A stretch of DNA of 64,000 nt from Acidipropionibacterium jensenii DSM 20535 (lineage in GTDB: Bacteria; Actinomycetota; Actinomycetes; Propionibacteriales; Propionibacteriaceae). The stretch is from positions 1 through 64,000 of the forward strand of contig NZ_AUDD01000006.1 in assembly GCF_000425285.1 (NCBI RefSeq). The letters run 5' to 3'. The translations under genes were made by a program, and so were the position numbers. Shown here piece after piece: positions 54,661 to 63,239 of this stretch; positions within the stretch are counted from its first letter, which is position 1; the number at the start of each line of letters is the position of its first letter. Below the pieces are notes generated by a model that saw nothing but the letters and a program-made list of their open reading frames with translations, did no database searches and had not been told where the DNA came from.

Positions 54661-54731
54661 AGCGCCATCAGGGCGATTCGCCCTGGCGGACCGCAAGGCC
54701 CGTTCCGAACGCAAGGAGGCTCGGAGGAGCG

Positions 54732-55223
54732 ATGGGATTCACAATCGTGGTGGCCGGAGACCCGGCCGGAGTGGACTACAAGGAGGCCATCAAGGCCGAT
54801 CTCGAGGCCGATCCGCGGGTCGACGAGGTCATCGATGTCGGTATCACCCCTGGTGAGAAGACTCTCTACCCGCACATCGGTGTCGCGGGTGCCCGAGTGA
54901 TCGCCGAGGGCAGGGCCGACCGGGGGATCTTCATCTGCGGAACTGGGATGGGGATGGCCATCTCGGCCAACAAGGTTCCCGGGATCCGGGCGTGCACCGC
55001 CCATGACAGCTTCTCGGTCGAGCGACTCATCATGTCCAACGACGCCCACGTGCTGTGCCTGGGGGAGCGGGTGATCGGACTGGAGCTGGCCCGTCGACTG
55101 GCCCGCGAGTTCCTCGACTACACCTTCGACCCGACCTCTCACTCGAAGGCCAATGTGGACCTGATCAGCGAGTACGAGGCCAACGCCGGCGGCCAGATCG
55201 CTGGAGCCGGCCAGGACTGCTGA
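54732..55223 (+). CDS. RpiB/LacAB family sugar-phosphate isomerase
   Basis: 163 aa from ATG 54732 behind GGAGGAGC. Catalytic Cys in FICGTGMGMAISANK; phosphate-binding and family motifs GVAGARVIAEG and CTAHDSFSVERLIMSNDAHV, LGERVIG. The family interconverts ribulose 5-P/ribose 5-P, but close relatives beside DhaK-type kinases isomerise D-erythrulose 4-P to D-erythrose 4-P. That second role suits the neighbours, including transketolase at the end of the locus. Confidence 0.9.
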   Translation: MGFTIVVAGDPAGVDYKEAIKADLEADPRVDEVIDVGITPGEKTLYPHIGVAGARVIAEGRADRGIFICGTGMGMAISANKVPGIRACTAHDSFSVERLIMSNDAHVLCLGERVIGLELARRLAREFLDYTFDPTSHSKANVDLISEYEANAGGQIAGAGQDC

Positions 55224-55278
55224 GACCCGTCGGCGTGTCCGGCCCTCCGAGTGAGGTGCGGACGCGCCGGCCCAGACC

Positions 55279-55300
55279 GGGTCCGCCACGACGCGGACCC
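55279..55300. terminator. Stem-loop between the isomerase and the membrane protein
   Basis: GGGTCCGC (55279-55286) pairs perfectly with GCGGACCC (55293-55300) around a six-base loop. No T-run. Probably an intercistronic terminator or attenuator. Confidence 0.5.
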
Positions 55301-55440
55301 AGCCTCGCGAGCCGCACCTGTGACGGTGCGACGCAGGGCCACCCCGGTTCGTCGCCATCGGCGCGACGGGGTCACGCCGCGGCATCCGGCCGACGGTGAC
55401 ATGAGCGCGGGCCGCACCCGCCTGACCACTAGGGACACTG

Positions 55441-56520
55441 ATGTTCACAGCTTCGTTGGGAGTCTTCATCTTCGGACTCCTCGCTGCGATCGCGGGAGGC
55501 GCCGTCGGCGCAGCGATCGGCGGCAACTACGCATTCGTGATGACCGGCTTCATGGTGCTGGTCTCGTGGGGCATCTTCGCCGCCACGGGCAACACCTTCG
55601 GCTTCGACTTCCTGGCCTTCGGTCCGTTCTTCGGCCCGTACGTGGCCTTCGCCGGCGGTGTCGCCGGCGCGATCTACGCCACCTACAAGGGCTACATGAC
55701 CGACGGAAAGGATGTGAACTCGCCGCTGGCCGGACTCGGCAAGCCGGACGTCCTGATGGTCGGTTCGCTCTTCGGCGTGTTCGGCTACCTGGTCCAGATC
55801 GGGATCTCCTACATCCCCTGGTTCGGCAAGCACACCGACTCGGTGGCTCTCACCGTGCTCATCTCGGGCCTGGCGGCCCGCTGGATGTTCGGCGGTGTCA
55901 AGAAGCAGCAGCTGTTCACCGGGTCGATGCACAACCCCGAGCTGTTCCACGAGGACGCCTCCTCCTTCCCCGCCAAGATCAAGCCCGGACCCAACGGCCG
56001 CTGGCTCGAGTGGCAGGAGAAGCCCTCCCAGCTGATCACCATCGGCTCCCTGTTCGGCATCTTCGCCGGTGCCGCCTCGATCTTCCTGGCCGCCAATGTC
56101 GGCGCCTACCTCACCTCCCGCGGGCTGCCCAACCACCTGGCCGCCGCCAATGCCAACAGCTTCGCCTTCGGCATCTCGGCGATCATCATCCTGTTCCTCA
56201 TCACCAACCGGAACATGCCCGTCCAGCACCACGTCACCAATATCGCCGGCCTGGCAGCCGTGCAGTTCTTCCCGCTGCTGATGGGCAGCACCTTCGCATC
56301 CTTCAAGTGGACCGCCACCAGCACCTGGGACTCCCACACCTGGCTGATGGTCGTGGTGGCCCTCATCATCGCTGCCGTCGCCGGCATCGTCGCCGCGGTG
56401 CTCGCCGAGCTGGCCGCCCGCCTCTGGTACAACCGTGGCACGAGCCACATCGACCCGCCTGCCGCCGCCATCTGGATCTCGAACACCCTGGTGGTCACCC
56501 TGGCCGCCTGGATGTCCTGA
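55441..56520 (+). CDS. Orphan multi-spanning membrane protein, candidate sugar/polyol transporter
   Basis: 359 aa from ATG 55441 (AGGGACA upstream). About nine or ten membrane helices: GLLAAIAGGAVGAAIGGNYA, GPFFGPYVAFAGGVAGAIYA, SLFGVFGYLVQIGISYI and others, with a soluble loop around residues 155-200 (HNPELFHEDASSFPAKIKPG). No ABC, MFS, PTS or SSS signature. No other transporter is encoded in the locus, so it may carry the substrate. I do not recognise the family. Confidence 0.75.
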   Translation: MFTASLGVFIFGLLAAIAGGAVGAAIGGNYAFVMTGFMVLVSWGIFAATGNTFGFDFLAFGPFFGPYVAFAGGVAGAIYATYKGYMTDGKDVNSPLAGLGKPDVLMVGSLFGVFGYLVQIGISYIPWFGKHTDSVALTVLISGLAARWMFGGVKKQQLFTGSMHNPELFHEDASSFPAKIKPGPNGRWLEWQEKPSQLITIGSLFGIFAGAASIFLAANVGAYLTSRGLPNHLAAANANSFAFGISAIIILFLITNRNMPVQHHVTNIAGLAAVQFFPLLMGSTFASFKWTATSTWDSHTWLMVVVALIIAAVAGIVAAVLAELAARLWYNRGTSHIDPPAAAIWISNTLVVTLAAWMS

Positions 56521-56565
56521 CCCGTCCACTCGTGCTGCGGACCTCCCGCCGACCAGGAGAACTCA

Positions 56566-57420
56566 ATGAATGACATCGTGAACGCCCCGACCACCTTCCA
56601 GCAGGCCTATGTCTTCGACATGGACGGCACCATCTACCTCGGTGACCACCTGCTGCCCGGGGCCAAGCGGATGATCGAGGAACTGCGTCGGCGGGAGATC
56701 CCGGTCCGATTCCTGTCCAACAACCCCACCAAGGATCCCCACCAGTACGTCGAGAAGCTGGCCCGGCTGGGACTTCCCACCGAGGTCTCCGACATCTCGA
56801 ACACCGTGGTGACCACCACCAACTGGCTGAGGGCCAACCATCCCGATGCCACCGTCTTCGCGATATCCGAGGAGCCGTTGAAGCGCAGTCTGCGCGAGGC
56901 GGGGATCCGGCTGTCGGAGGACCCCACCGAGATCGACATCGTGGTCGCCTCCTACGACCGGCAGTTCGACTACCGCAAACTCCAGATCGCCTTCGACGCC
57001 ATCTGGTTCCACAAGCGGGCCTTCCTCGTCCAGACCAACCCGGACCGGTTCTGCCCCTTCCCGGGGGGACGCGGGGAGCCCGACTGCGCGGCGATCACCG
57101 CGGCCATCGAGGCCTGCACCGGGACCACCTGCCAGGTGAACCTGGGCAAGCCCTCGCCGGTGATGCTCACCGCAGCACTGGAGGGTCTGGACGTCGCGGT
57201 GGAGGACTGCGTGATGGTCGGCGACCGGCTCCAGACCGATATCCAGATGGCTCTGGACACCGGGATGGGATCGGCCTGCGTGCTCACCGGGGAGGCCACC
57301 GCCGACGATGTCGCGGCCCTCGACCGGGCCCACCGCCCGACCTGGGTGCTGGACCGGATCGACCGGCTCATCCCGGCTTCGGTGTGGGACGAGCTCGGAT
57401 GGAGCGACGACGACCAGTGA
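56566..57420 (+). CDS. HAD-IIA (NagD/AraL-type) sugar phosphatase
   Basis: 284 aa from ATG 56566 (AGGAGA upstream). Motif I YVFDMDGTIYLGDHLLPGA, motif II FLSNNPTK, large C2 cap, motif III Lys in NLGKPSPVM, motif IV VMVGDRLQTDIQMA. NagD/AraL enzymes hydrolyse several sugar phosphates. In Bacillus subtilis AraL sits in the ara operon beside araM, as here; it is thought to relieve sugar-phosphate stress. Confidence 0.92.
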   Translation: MNDIVNAPTTFQQAYVFDMDGTIYLGDHLLPGAKRMIEELRRREIPVRFLSNNPTKDPHQYVEKLARLGLPTEVSDISNTVVTTTNWLRANHPDATVFAISEEPLKRSLREAGIRLSEDPTEIDIVVASYDRQFDYRKLQIAFDAIWFHKRAFLVQTNPDRFCPFPGGRGEPDCAAITAAIEACTGTTCQVNLGKPSPVMLTAALEGLDVAVEDCVMVGDRLQTDIQMALDTGMGSACVLTGEATADDVAALDRAHRPTWVLDRIDRLIPASVWDELGWSDDDQ

Positions 57421-57515
57421 CCTCCCGGGACGGGACGTCACCCTCGAGCAGACCTTCTGCTCATCCCCTGTTGTGTTCCGGTGCCCAGTGACGGGCGCCC
57501 TCAAAGGAGAGATTC

Positions 57516-59078
57516 ATGATTGACAACGGACCCTACGTTCTCGGCATCGACTACGGCACCGAGTCGTGTCGAGTGGCCATCTTCGACCTGGCCGGCCGAC
57601 CGCTGACCTTCGCGGCCACCCCCTACCCGACGAACTTCCCGCACCCCGGCTGGGCCGAGCAGGACCCGGAGGACTGGTGGAAGGCCCTGCAGGCCAGCGC
57701 CCACCGGGCGATCTCCAACGCCGGGATCTCCCCCTCGGCGATCGCCGGCATCTCCTACGATGCGACGACCTTCACGATGGTCACCCTGGACTCCAAGGGG
57801 GAGTCGATCCGGCCGGCGATCATGTGGATGGACAACCGCGCCACCACCCAGGCGGCCCGCGCTGAGCAGTCCGACTCCGTCGCCCGGCTGATGAACAACG
57901 GCGGCAAGGGCGCCGCCCCCGCCGAGAACTTCCCCTTCAAGGCCGCCTGGCTCAAGGAGCACGAGCCGGAGAACTACGCCCGCGCCGCCCACATCGTCGA
58001 TGCCGCCGACTGGGTCACCTACAAGCTGACCGGCGAGTGGACCGCCAACATCAACACCCACTCGATCCGCTCCTACTACAACCGGGCCCAGGGCGGCTGG
58101 CCGGTCGACTTCTACGAGGCCGTCGGCTGCGGTGATCTGTTCGAGAAGGTTCCCGAGCGGGTCGTCAACCTCGGCGAGCAGATCGGCGTGCTCGGCACGA
58201 TTCCCGCCCAGCTGCTCGGCCTGCGTCCCGGAATCCCGGTCGCCCAGGGCCCCGGCGACGCCTGGGCGGGCCAGATCGGCCTGGGGGTGCTGAGCCCGGG
58301 CACCTTCGCCCTCATCACCGGTTCCTCCCACGTGCTCAGCGGTCAGAGCGACCGCGAGATCCACGGCGAGGGGTTCTGGGGGTCCTACACCGACGCCGTG
58401 GTTCCCGGACAGTTCACCGTCGAGGGTTCCGGGGTGTCGACCGGATCGGTCCTCAAGTGGTTCAAGGACAACTTCGCCTCCGACGTCGTCGCGGCCGCCG
58501 AGAAGGTCGGGCTCAACCCCTACGACGTCCTCAACGCCCAGTCCCGCGACATCCCGATCGGATCCGACGGGCTGATCGTCAACGAGTACTTCCAGGGCAA
58601 CCGGACCCCCTACACCGACTCCAAGGCGCGCGGCATCATGTGGGGGCTGTCCCTGGCCCACACCCCGGCGCACGTCTACCACGCCATCCAGGAGGCCGTC
58701 TGCTACGGCATCGGCCACTCGGTCAAGGCCTTCAAGGATGCCGGCGTCAATGTCGAGAAGATGGTCGCCTGCGGCGGTTCGACCAAGAGCCGCGACTGGA
58801 TCCAGATGCACTCCGACGTCACCGGCGTGCCGATCGCACTCACCGAGGTGGGCGACGCCGTCGTCCTGGGCACCTGCATGATCGCCGCCGTCGGCGCGGG
58901 CCTGTACAAGGACCTGCCGGAGGCCGGTGCCAACATGGTCCATGAGATCGACATCATCGAGCCCGACCCGCAGCGTCACGAGCAGTACCAGTTCTACCTG
59001 GACAAGTACATGCGCTCCTTCCCGCTGATGCAGTCGCTGATCCACGAGCTCGTCGATCACGAGGCCGCCAAGCACTGA
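57516..59078 (+). CDS. FGGY family carbohydrate kinase
   Basis: 520 aa from ATG 57516 with AAAGGAGAG upstream. Phosphate motifs GIDYGTESCRVAIFDLAG and GSSHVLSGQSD; FGGY signature region with VACGGSTKSRDWIQMHSDV. It has a ribulokinase/xylulokinase-like architecture, but the ketose or polyol substrate is unclear. Close placement to an AraM-type dehydrogenase suggests it might phosphorylate a polyol (inference). It is distinct from AraB further down. Confidence 0.88.
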   Translation: MIDNGPYVLGIDYGTESCRVAIFDLAGRPLTFAATPYPTNFPHPGWAEQDPEDWWKALQASAHRAISNAGISPSAIAGISYDATTFTMVTLDSKGESIRPAIMWMDNRATTQAARAEQSDSVARLMNNGGKGAAPAENFPFKAAWLKEHEPENYARAAHIVDAADWVTYKLTGEWTANINTHSIRSYYNRAQGGWPVDFYEAVGCGDLFEKVPERVVNLGEQIGVLGTIPAQLLGLRPGIPVAQGPGDAWAGQIGLGVLSPGTFALITGSSHVLSGQSDREIHGEGFWGSYTDAVVPGQFTVEGSGVSTGSVLKWFKDNFASDVVAAAEKVGLNPYDVLNAQSRDIPIGSDGLIVNEYFQGNRTPYTDSKARGIMWGLSLAHTPAHVYHAIQEAVCYGIGHSVKAFKDAGVNVEKMVACGGSTKSRDWIQMHSDVTGVPIALTEVGDAVVLGTCMIAAVGAGLYKDLPEAGANMVHEIDIIEPDPQRHEQYQFYLDKYMRSFPLMQSLIHELVDHEAAKH

Positions 59079-59101
59079 GCTGTCAGAAGCACTGAGCTGA
59101 C

Positions 59102-59121
59102 CGGGCCCCGCGGGGGCCCGG
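59102..59121. terminator. GC-rich stem-loop behind the FGGY kinase
   Basis: CCGGGCCCC pairs with GGGGCCCGG around a three-base loop. It follows two copies of AAGCACTGAGCTG (59070-59082, 59087-59099), the first of which contains the kinase stop codon. Confidence 0.5.
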
Positions 59122-59179
59122 GCAGCACCGGGCAGTGCGAGCAGCACAGCACGCGCGGCACAGCACGCAACGCACTGGA

Positions 59180-59218
59180 CCCATCGGTGGCCGGTCGCAC
59201 AGACCGGCCACCGATGGG
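59180..59218. terminator. Perfect 17-bp stem-loop ahead of the AraM-type gene
   Basis: CCCATCGGTGGCCGGTC (59180-59196) pairs with GACCGGCCACCGATGGG (59202-59218) around GCACA. It lies 34 bases before the start of the next gene. It could terminate, attenuate or stabilise the RNA. Confidence 0.7.
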
Positions 59219-59251
59219 GGCCAGTCCCACAGTTTCCACGAGAGGAATGAC

Positions 59252-60613
59252 ATGTCCGAACTTATTGAGAGAGCTCTTGCCGACTCCGACGACACCGATG
59301 TGGTGGTCATGGGGCACGGAGTCCTCGACCAGACGGGACCCGTCTTCACGAAGCTCTTCGGCGATGCCAAGGCGATCATCATCGCCGACGGCAACACCTG
59401 GGGGGTCGCCGGCGAGGCGGTGAAGGCCTCCCTGACCGGGGCCGGCGTCGAGCTGGTCGAGCCGATGATCTTCCCGGCCCACCCCACCGTCTACGCCGCC
59501 TACGAGAACGTCCAGAAGATCCGCGACCACCTGGCCGGCCTCGACGGCGTGATCGCCTGCTCGATCGGTTCGGGCACCCTCAACGACCTCACCAAGCGCG
59601 CCTCCGACGAGCTCGGACGACGCTACATGAATGTCTGCACCGCCGCCTCGATGGACGGCTACGCCGCCTTCGGCGCCTCCATCACCGAGAACGGCTTCAA
59701 GCACACGATGAGCTGCCGGGCCCCCCAGGCCCTCATCGCCGACCTGCCGACGATGGCCGGGGCGCCGCAGCGGTGCACCGCCACCGGGCTGGGCGACCTC
59801 ATCGAGAAGGTGCCGGCCGGGGCCGACTGGATCATCGCCGACGAACTGGGCATCGAGCCCATCGACAAGGAGGTCTGGGATCTGGTCCAGGGGCCCCTCC
59901 CGCAGGCCATCTCCGACCCCAAGGGCCTGTCGGTCGGCAAGCCCGAGGCTCTGGAGGGCCTGGTCGAGGGCCTGGTGATGTCGGGTCTGGCGATGCAGAA
60001 GTACCGGATCAGCTCCCGGCCCGCATCCGGGGCCGGCCACCAGTTCTCCCACACCTGGGAGATGGAGAAGCTCGGGATGGATCAGGAGCCCCCGCTGACC
60101 CATGGCATGAAGGTGGGCCTGGGCACCATCGCGGTGCTGGCCCTGTGGGCCGAGATCCTCACGATCGACTTCAGCAGCCTCGACATCGACGCCGCCGTCG
60201 CGAAGTGGCCCAGCGCCCAGGAGATGGAGGCGAAGGTTCGCCGCAACTTCACCGGCGACATGCTCGAGCCCGCCGTCAAGCAGACGATGGACAAGTACCT
60301 CACCGCCGACCAGTTGCGCGAGCGTCTCGAACTGGTCGCCCAGAAGTGGCCCGAGATCCAGCGCCGCTGCGCCGACCAGGTGATGCCCGCCGAGCGGGTC
60401 GAGAAGATCCTCAAGGAGGTGGGCGGGGTCTACCATCCCGGCCAGATCGGCCTCACCGAGGAGCGCTTCCACCAGACCTACTTCCGCTGCCAGATGATCC
60501 GGTCGCGCTACACCCTGCTGGACTTCCTGCTGGAGGCCGGCGTCCTCCAGGAGGAGGTCGACAAGCTCTTCGTCGGCGACGGGTTCTGGGCCAAGCGCCC
60601 CTGGAAGCACTGA
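59252..60613 (+). CDS. sn-Glycerol-1-phosphate dehydrogenase family protein (AraM/EgsA type)
   Basis: 453 aa from ATG 59252 (AGAGGAA upstream). Iron/zinc-containing dehydrogenase fold: IIADGNTWGVAG, the NAD loop CSIGSGTLNDLTKRA, metal-binding Asp in AASMDGYAAFGASIT, His in GAGHQFSHTWEME and in LTHGMKVGLGT. B. subtilis AraM reduces dihydroxyacetone phosphate to glycerol 1-phosphate. It is about 60 residues longer than that enzyme. In this locus, oxidation of a phosphorylated polyol is a plausible role. Confidence 0.9.
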   Translation: MSELIERALADSDDTDVVVMGHGVLDQTGPVFTKLFGDAKAIIIADGNTWGVAGEAVKASLTGAGVELVEPMIFPAHPTVYAAYENVQKIRDHLAGLDGVIACSIGSGTLNDLTKRASDELGRRYMNVCTAASMDGYAAFGASITENGFKHTMSCRAPQALIADLPTMAGAPQRCTATGLGDLIEKVPAGADWIIADELGIEPIDKEVWDLVQGPLPQAISDPKGLSVGKPEALEGLVEGLVMSGLAMQKYRISSRPASGAGHQFSHTWEMEKLGMDQEPPLTHGMKVGLGTIAVLALWAEILTIDFSSLDIDAAVAKWPSAQEMEAKVRRNFTGDMLEPAVKQTMDKYLTADQLRERLELVAQKWPEIQRRCADQVMPAERVEKILKEVGGVYHPGQIGLTEERFHQTYFRCQMIRSRYTLLDFLLEAGVLQEEVDKLFVGDGFWAKRPWKH

Positions 60614-60622
60614 TCAGACGAC

Positions 60623-60648
60623 GGTCGGGGCCGTCCGCGGCCCCGACC
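60623..60648. terminator. Stem-loop between the AraM-type gene and araB
   Basis: GGTCGGGGCC (60623-60632) pairs perfectly with GGCCCCGACC (60639-60648) around a six-base loop. Confidence 0.55.
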
Positions 60649-60685
60649 CTCACCCGCTCACATTCCCACACAGAGGTAGGAAGCC

Positions 60686-62416
60686 ATGTCCCAGAAGTAC
60701 ATCATCGGTCTCGACTACGGCACCCTGTCCGGCCGCGCCCTGGTGGTGCGGGCCAGCGACGGTGCCGAGATGGGCACCGATGTCCACGACTACCCGCACG
60801 CGGTGATGGACCGCACCCTGGATGCCGCCGACGGGCAGAAGCTGCCGCCGGACTTCGCCCTGCAGTCTCCCGCCGACTACATCGAGACCCTGGAGCACAT
60901 CGTCCCGGGCGCCCTCAAGGACGCCGGGGTCGACCCGGCCGATGTCGTCGGCATCGGTCTGGACTTCACCTCCGCCACCGTGCTGGCCTGCCGGTCCGAC
61001 AGCACCCCGCTGTGTCTGAGCGAGGAGTTCGCCAATGAGCCGCACGCGTGGGTCAAGCTGTGGAAGCACCACGGCGCCCAGGACCAGGCCGACCGGATCG
61101 TCAAGCTGGCCCAGGTGCGCCGTGAGCCGTGGTTGGCCCGCTACGGCGGGATCCTGTCCGCCGAGATGCTGATGCCGAAGGTTCTGGAGACCCTGGAGTG
61201 GGCGCCGCGGGTCTACGACGCCGCCGACGTCTTCGTCGACGCCCTGGACTGGCTCACCTGGACCCTCACCGGCACCCTCACCTTCGCGGCCGGGGACTCC
61301 GGGTACAAGCGAATGTTCCAGGACGGGAAGTACCCGTCGAAGGAGTTCCTGCGCAACCTCAACCCTGAGTTCGAGGATGTCTTCGAGACCAAGATGAACG
61401 CCCCGGTGCTGCCCCTGGGTGCCCGGGTCGGCGGCCTGACCGCCGAGTGGGCCGCCCGGCTCGGACTGCCGGAGGGGATCGCGGTGGCCTCGGGCAATAT
61501 CGACGCCCACGTCACCGCCGCCGCAGTCCAGGCGGTCGAGGACGGCCAGATGACCGCCATCATGGGCACCTCCGCCTGCTACATCGTGCCGGGACCCGAG
61601 CTCAAGGAGGTCCCCGGCATGTTCGGGGTGGTCGACGGCGGCGTCGTCGACGGCTCCTGGGGGTTCGAGGCCGGCCAGACCGCGGTGGGCGACATCTTCG
61701 CCTGGTTCATCGACAACTGCGTGCCGCAGTCCTATCTCGACCAGGCCGCCCGGCGGGGGATCAGCGTCCATGACCTGCTCACCGAGAAGTGCCGCGACCA
61801 GGAGGTCGGCGCGCACGGGCTGATCGGGCTGGACTGGCACAACGGCAACCGCTCGGTGCTGGCCGACGCCAACCTGTCGGGCCTGATGGTGGGACAGACC
61901 CTCACCACCACCCCCGAGGACCAGTACCGGGCCCTGCTGGAGTCCACCGCCTTCGGCGCCCGCACCATCATCGAGTCCTTCCGCCAGGCCGGGGTGGCGA
62001 TCAACGAGCTGGTGGTGGCCGGCGGCCTCACCAAGAACGGCTTCCTCATGCAGCTGCTCTGCGACATCTGCCGGGTGCCGCTGTCACTGGGTCTGACCAC
62101 TCAGCCGGGGGCCCGCGGATCGGCGGTCTTCGGTGCGGTGGCGGCCGACGTCTATCCCGACGTCAAGGCGGCCGCTGCGGCGATGGGGGCCAAGGAGGAG
62201 GGGGTCTACCAGGTCGACGAGGAGCGCGCCGGCCAGTACGACGAGCTCTACCGCGAGTACCAGATCCTGCACGACTACTTCGGTCGGGGAGCCAATCCGG
62301 TGATGCACCGGCTCAAGGAAATCCGCCGGGCCGCGCACATCCGGGCCGAGAAGAAGCGCGGACCGCTGCTGCGGCGGGCCGGGGACCACTCGGAGGACGC
62401 CTACCTCAATGACTAG
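60686..62416 (+). CDS. araB: L-ribulokinase
   Basis: 576 aa from ATG 60686 (GAGGTAGG upstream), similar in length to E. coli AraB (566). Typical AraB motifs: YIIGLDYGTLSGRALVV, GIGLDFTSATVL, FANEPHAWVKLWKHHGAQ, GTSACYIVPG, and GGLTKNGFLMQLL. It phosphorylates L-ribulose (also ribitol and related ketoses) to the 5-phosphate. No L-arabinose isomerase lies in the window. The stop overlaps the araD start by eight bases. Confidence 0.95.
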   Translation: MSQKYIIGLDYGTLSGRALVVRASDGAEMGTDVHDYPHAVMDRTLDAADGQKLPPDFALQSPADYIETLEHIVPGALKDAGVDPADVVGIGLDFTSATVLACRSDSTPLCLSEEFANEPHAWVKLWKHHGAQDQADRIVKLAQVRREPWLARYGGILSAEMLMPKVLETLEWAPRVYDAADVFVDALDWLTWTLTGTLTFAAGDSGYKRMFQDGKYPSKEFLRNLNPEFEDVFETKMNAPVLPLGARVGGLTAEWAARLGLPEGIAVASGNIDAHVTAAAVQAVEDGQMTAIMGTSACYIVPGPELKEVPGMFGVVDGGVVDGSWGFEAGQTAVGDIFAWFIDNCVPQSYLDQAARRGISVHDLLTEKCRDQEVGAHGLIGLDWHNGNRSVLADANLSGLMVGQTLTTTPEDQYRALLESTAFGARTIIESFRQAGVAINELVVAGGLTKNGFLMQLLCDICRVPLSLGLTTQPGARGSAVFGAVAADVYPDVKAAAAAMGAKEEGVYQVDEERAGQYDELYREYQILHDYFGRGANPVMHRLKEIRRAAHIRAEKKRGPLLRRAGDHSEDAYLND

Positions 62417-63173
62417 TCCCGCCACCCCGAAGCAGATCCGGATCGCCGACCTGTCTGCCCGGACCCAGGCGCAGATCCACGCCGCCCGGGAGAAGGTGGC
62501 CCGACTCCACGGGGAGCTGATCCGCTGGAACCTGGTGGTCTGGACCGCCGGGAATGTCTCTCAGCGGATCCGCTGCGCCGAGGAGGCCGGCACCGACCTG
62601 CTGGTCATCAAGCCCTCCGGGGTGCCCTACGAGCTGCTCACCCCCGATGCGATGGTGGTCTGCGACCTGGCGGGCCACAAGGTCGACGACGGGACCGACG
62701 CCTCGCTGCGCCCGTCCTCCGACGTCTTCGCCCACGGCTACGTGTACCAGCAGATGGCGGAGGTGGGCGGGGTGGTCCACACCCACTCCACCTTCGCCAC
62801 CGCCTGGGCGGCCCGCCACCAGCCGATCCCGTGCGTGCTCACCATGATGGCCGACGAGTTCGGCGGCGAGATCCCGGTGGGACCGCTGGCCGTGATCGGC
62901 GACGACTCGATCGGGCGGGGAATCGTGGAGACCCTGCGGGGATCCCGGTCCCGGGCCGTGCTGATGGCCAACCACGGCCCGTTCACGATCGGCGTCGACG
63001 CGACGGCTGCCGTCAAGACCGCGGCGATGTGCGAGGAGGTGGCCCACACCGTCCAGGTTTCTGCACAGATGGGTGAGCCCGTCCCCATTCCCCAACACAC
63101 CATCGACCGTCTGTACGCTCGATACCAGAACGACTACGGGCAGCACGAACCGAGCCCGGCTGGCAACGCCTGA
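62409..63173 (+). CDS. araD: L-ribulose-5-phosphate 4-epimerase
   Basis: 254 aa from ATG 62409. Class II aldolase/adducin fold with Zn ligands in VVHTHSTFAT and VLMANHGPFTIG and the acid near FGGEIPVGP. Converts L-ribulose 5-phosphate to D-xylulose 5-phosphate, which enters the pentose phosphate/transketolase route. Overlap with araB indicates strict co-translation. Confidence 0.94.
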   Translation: MTSPATPKQIRIADLSARTQAQIHAAREKVARLHGELIRWNLVVWTAGNVSQRIRCAEEAGTDLLVIKPSGVPYELLTPDAMVVCDLAGHKVDDGTDASLRPSSDVFAHGYVYQQMAEVGGVVHTHSTFATAWAARHQPIPCVLTMMADEFGGEIPVGPLAVIGDDSIGRGIVETLRGSRSRAVLMANHGPFTIGVDATAAVKTAAMCEEVAHTVQVSAQMGEPVPIPQHTIDRLYARYQNDYGQHEPSPAGNA

Positions 63174-63184
63174 GGTTTTATCAC

Positions 63185-63215
63185 GCCCCGGTCCGGTCCT
63201 GGACCGGGCCGGGGC
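63185..63215. terminator. Stem-loop between araD and transketolase
   Basis: GCCCCGGTCCGGTCC and GGACCGGGCCGGGGC form a 15-bp stem with one G:U pair and a one-base centre before opening of the loop. Another of the intercistronic hairpins of the locus. Confidence 0.6.
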
Positions 63216-63239
63216 ACACCAATGAGAGGACATCACAAA

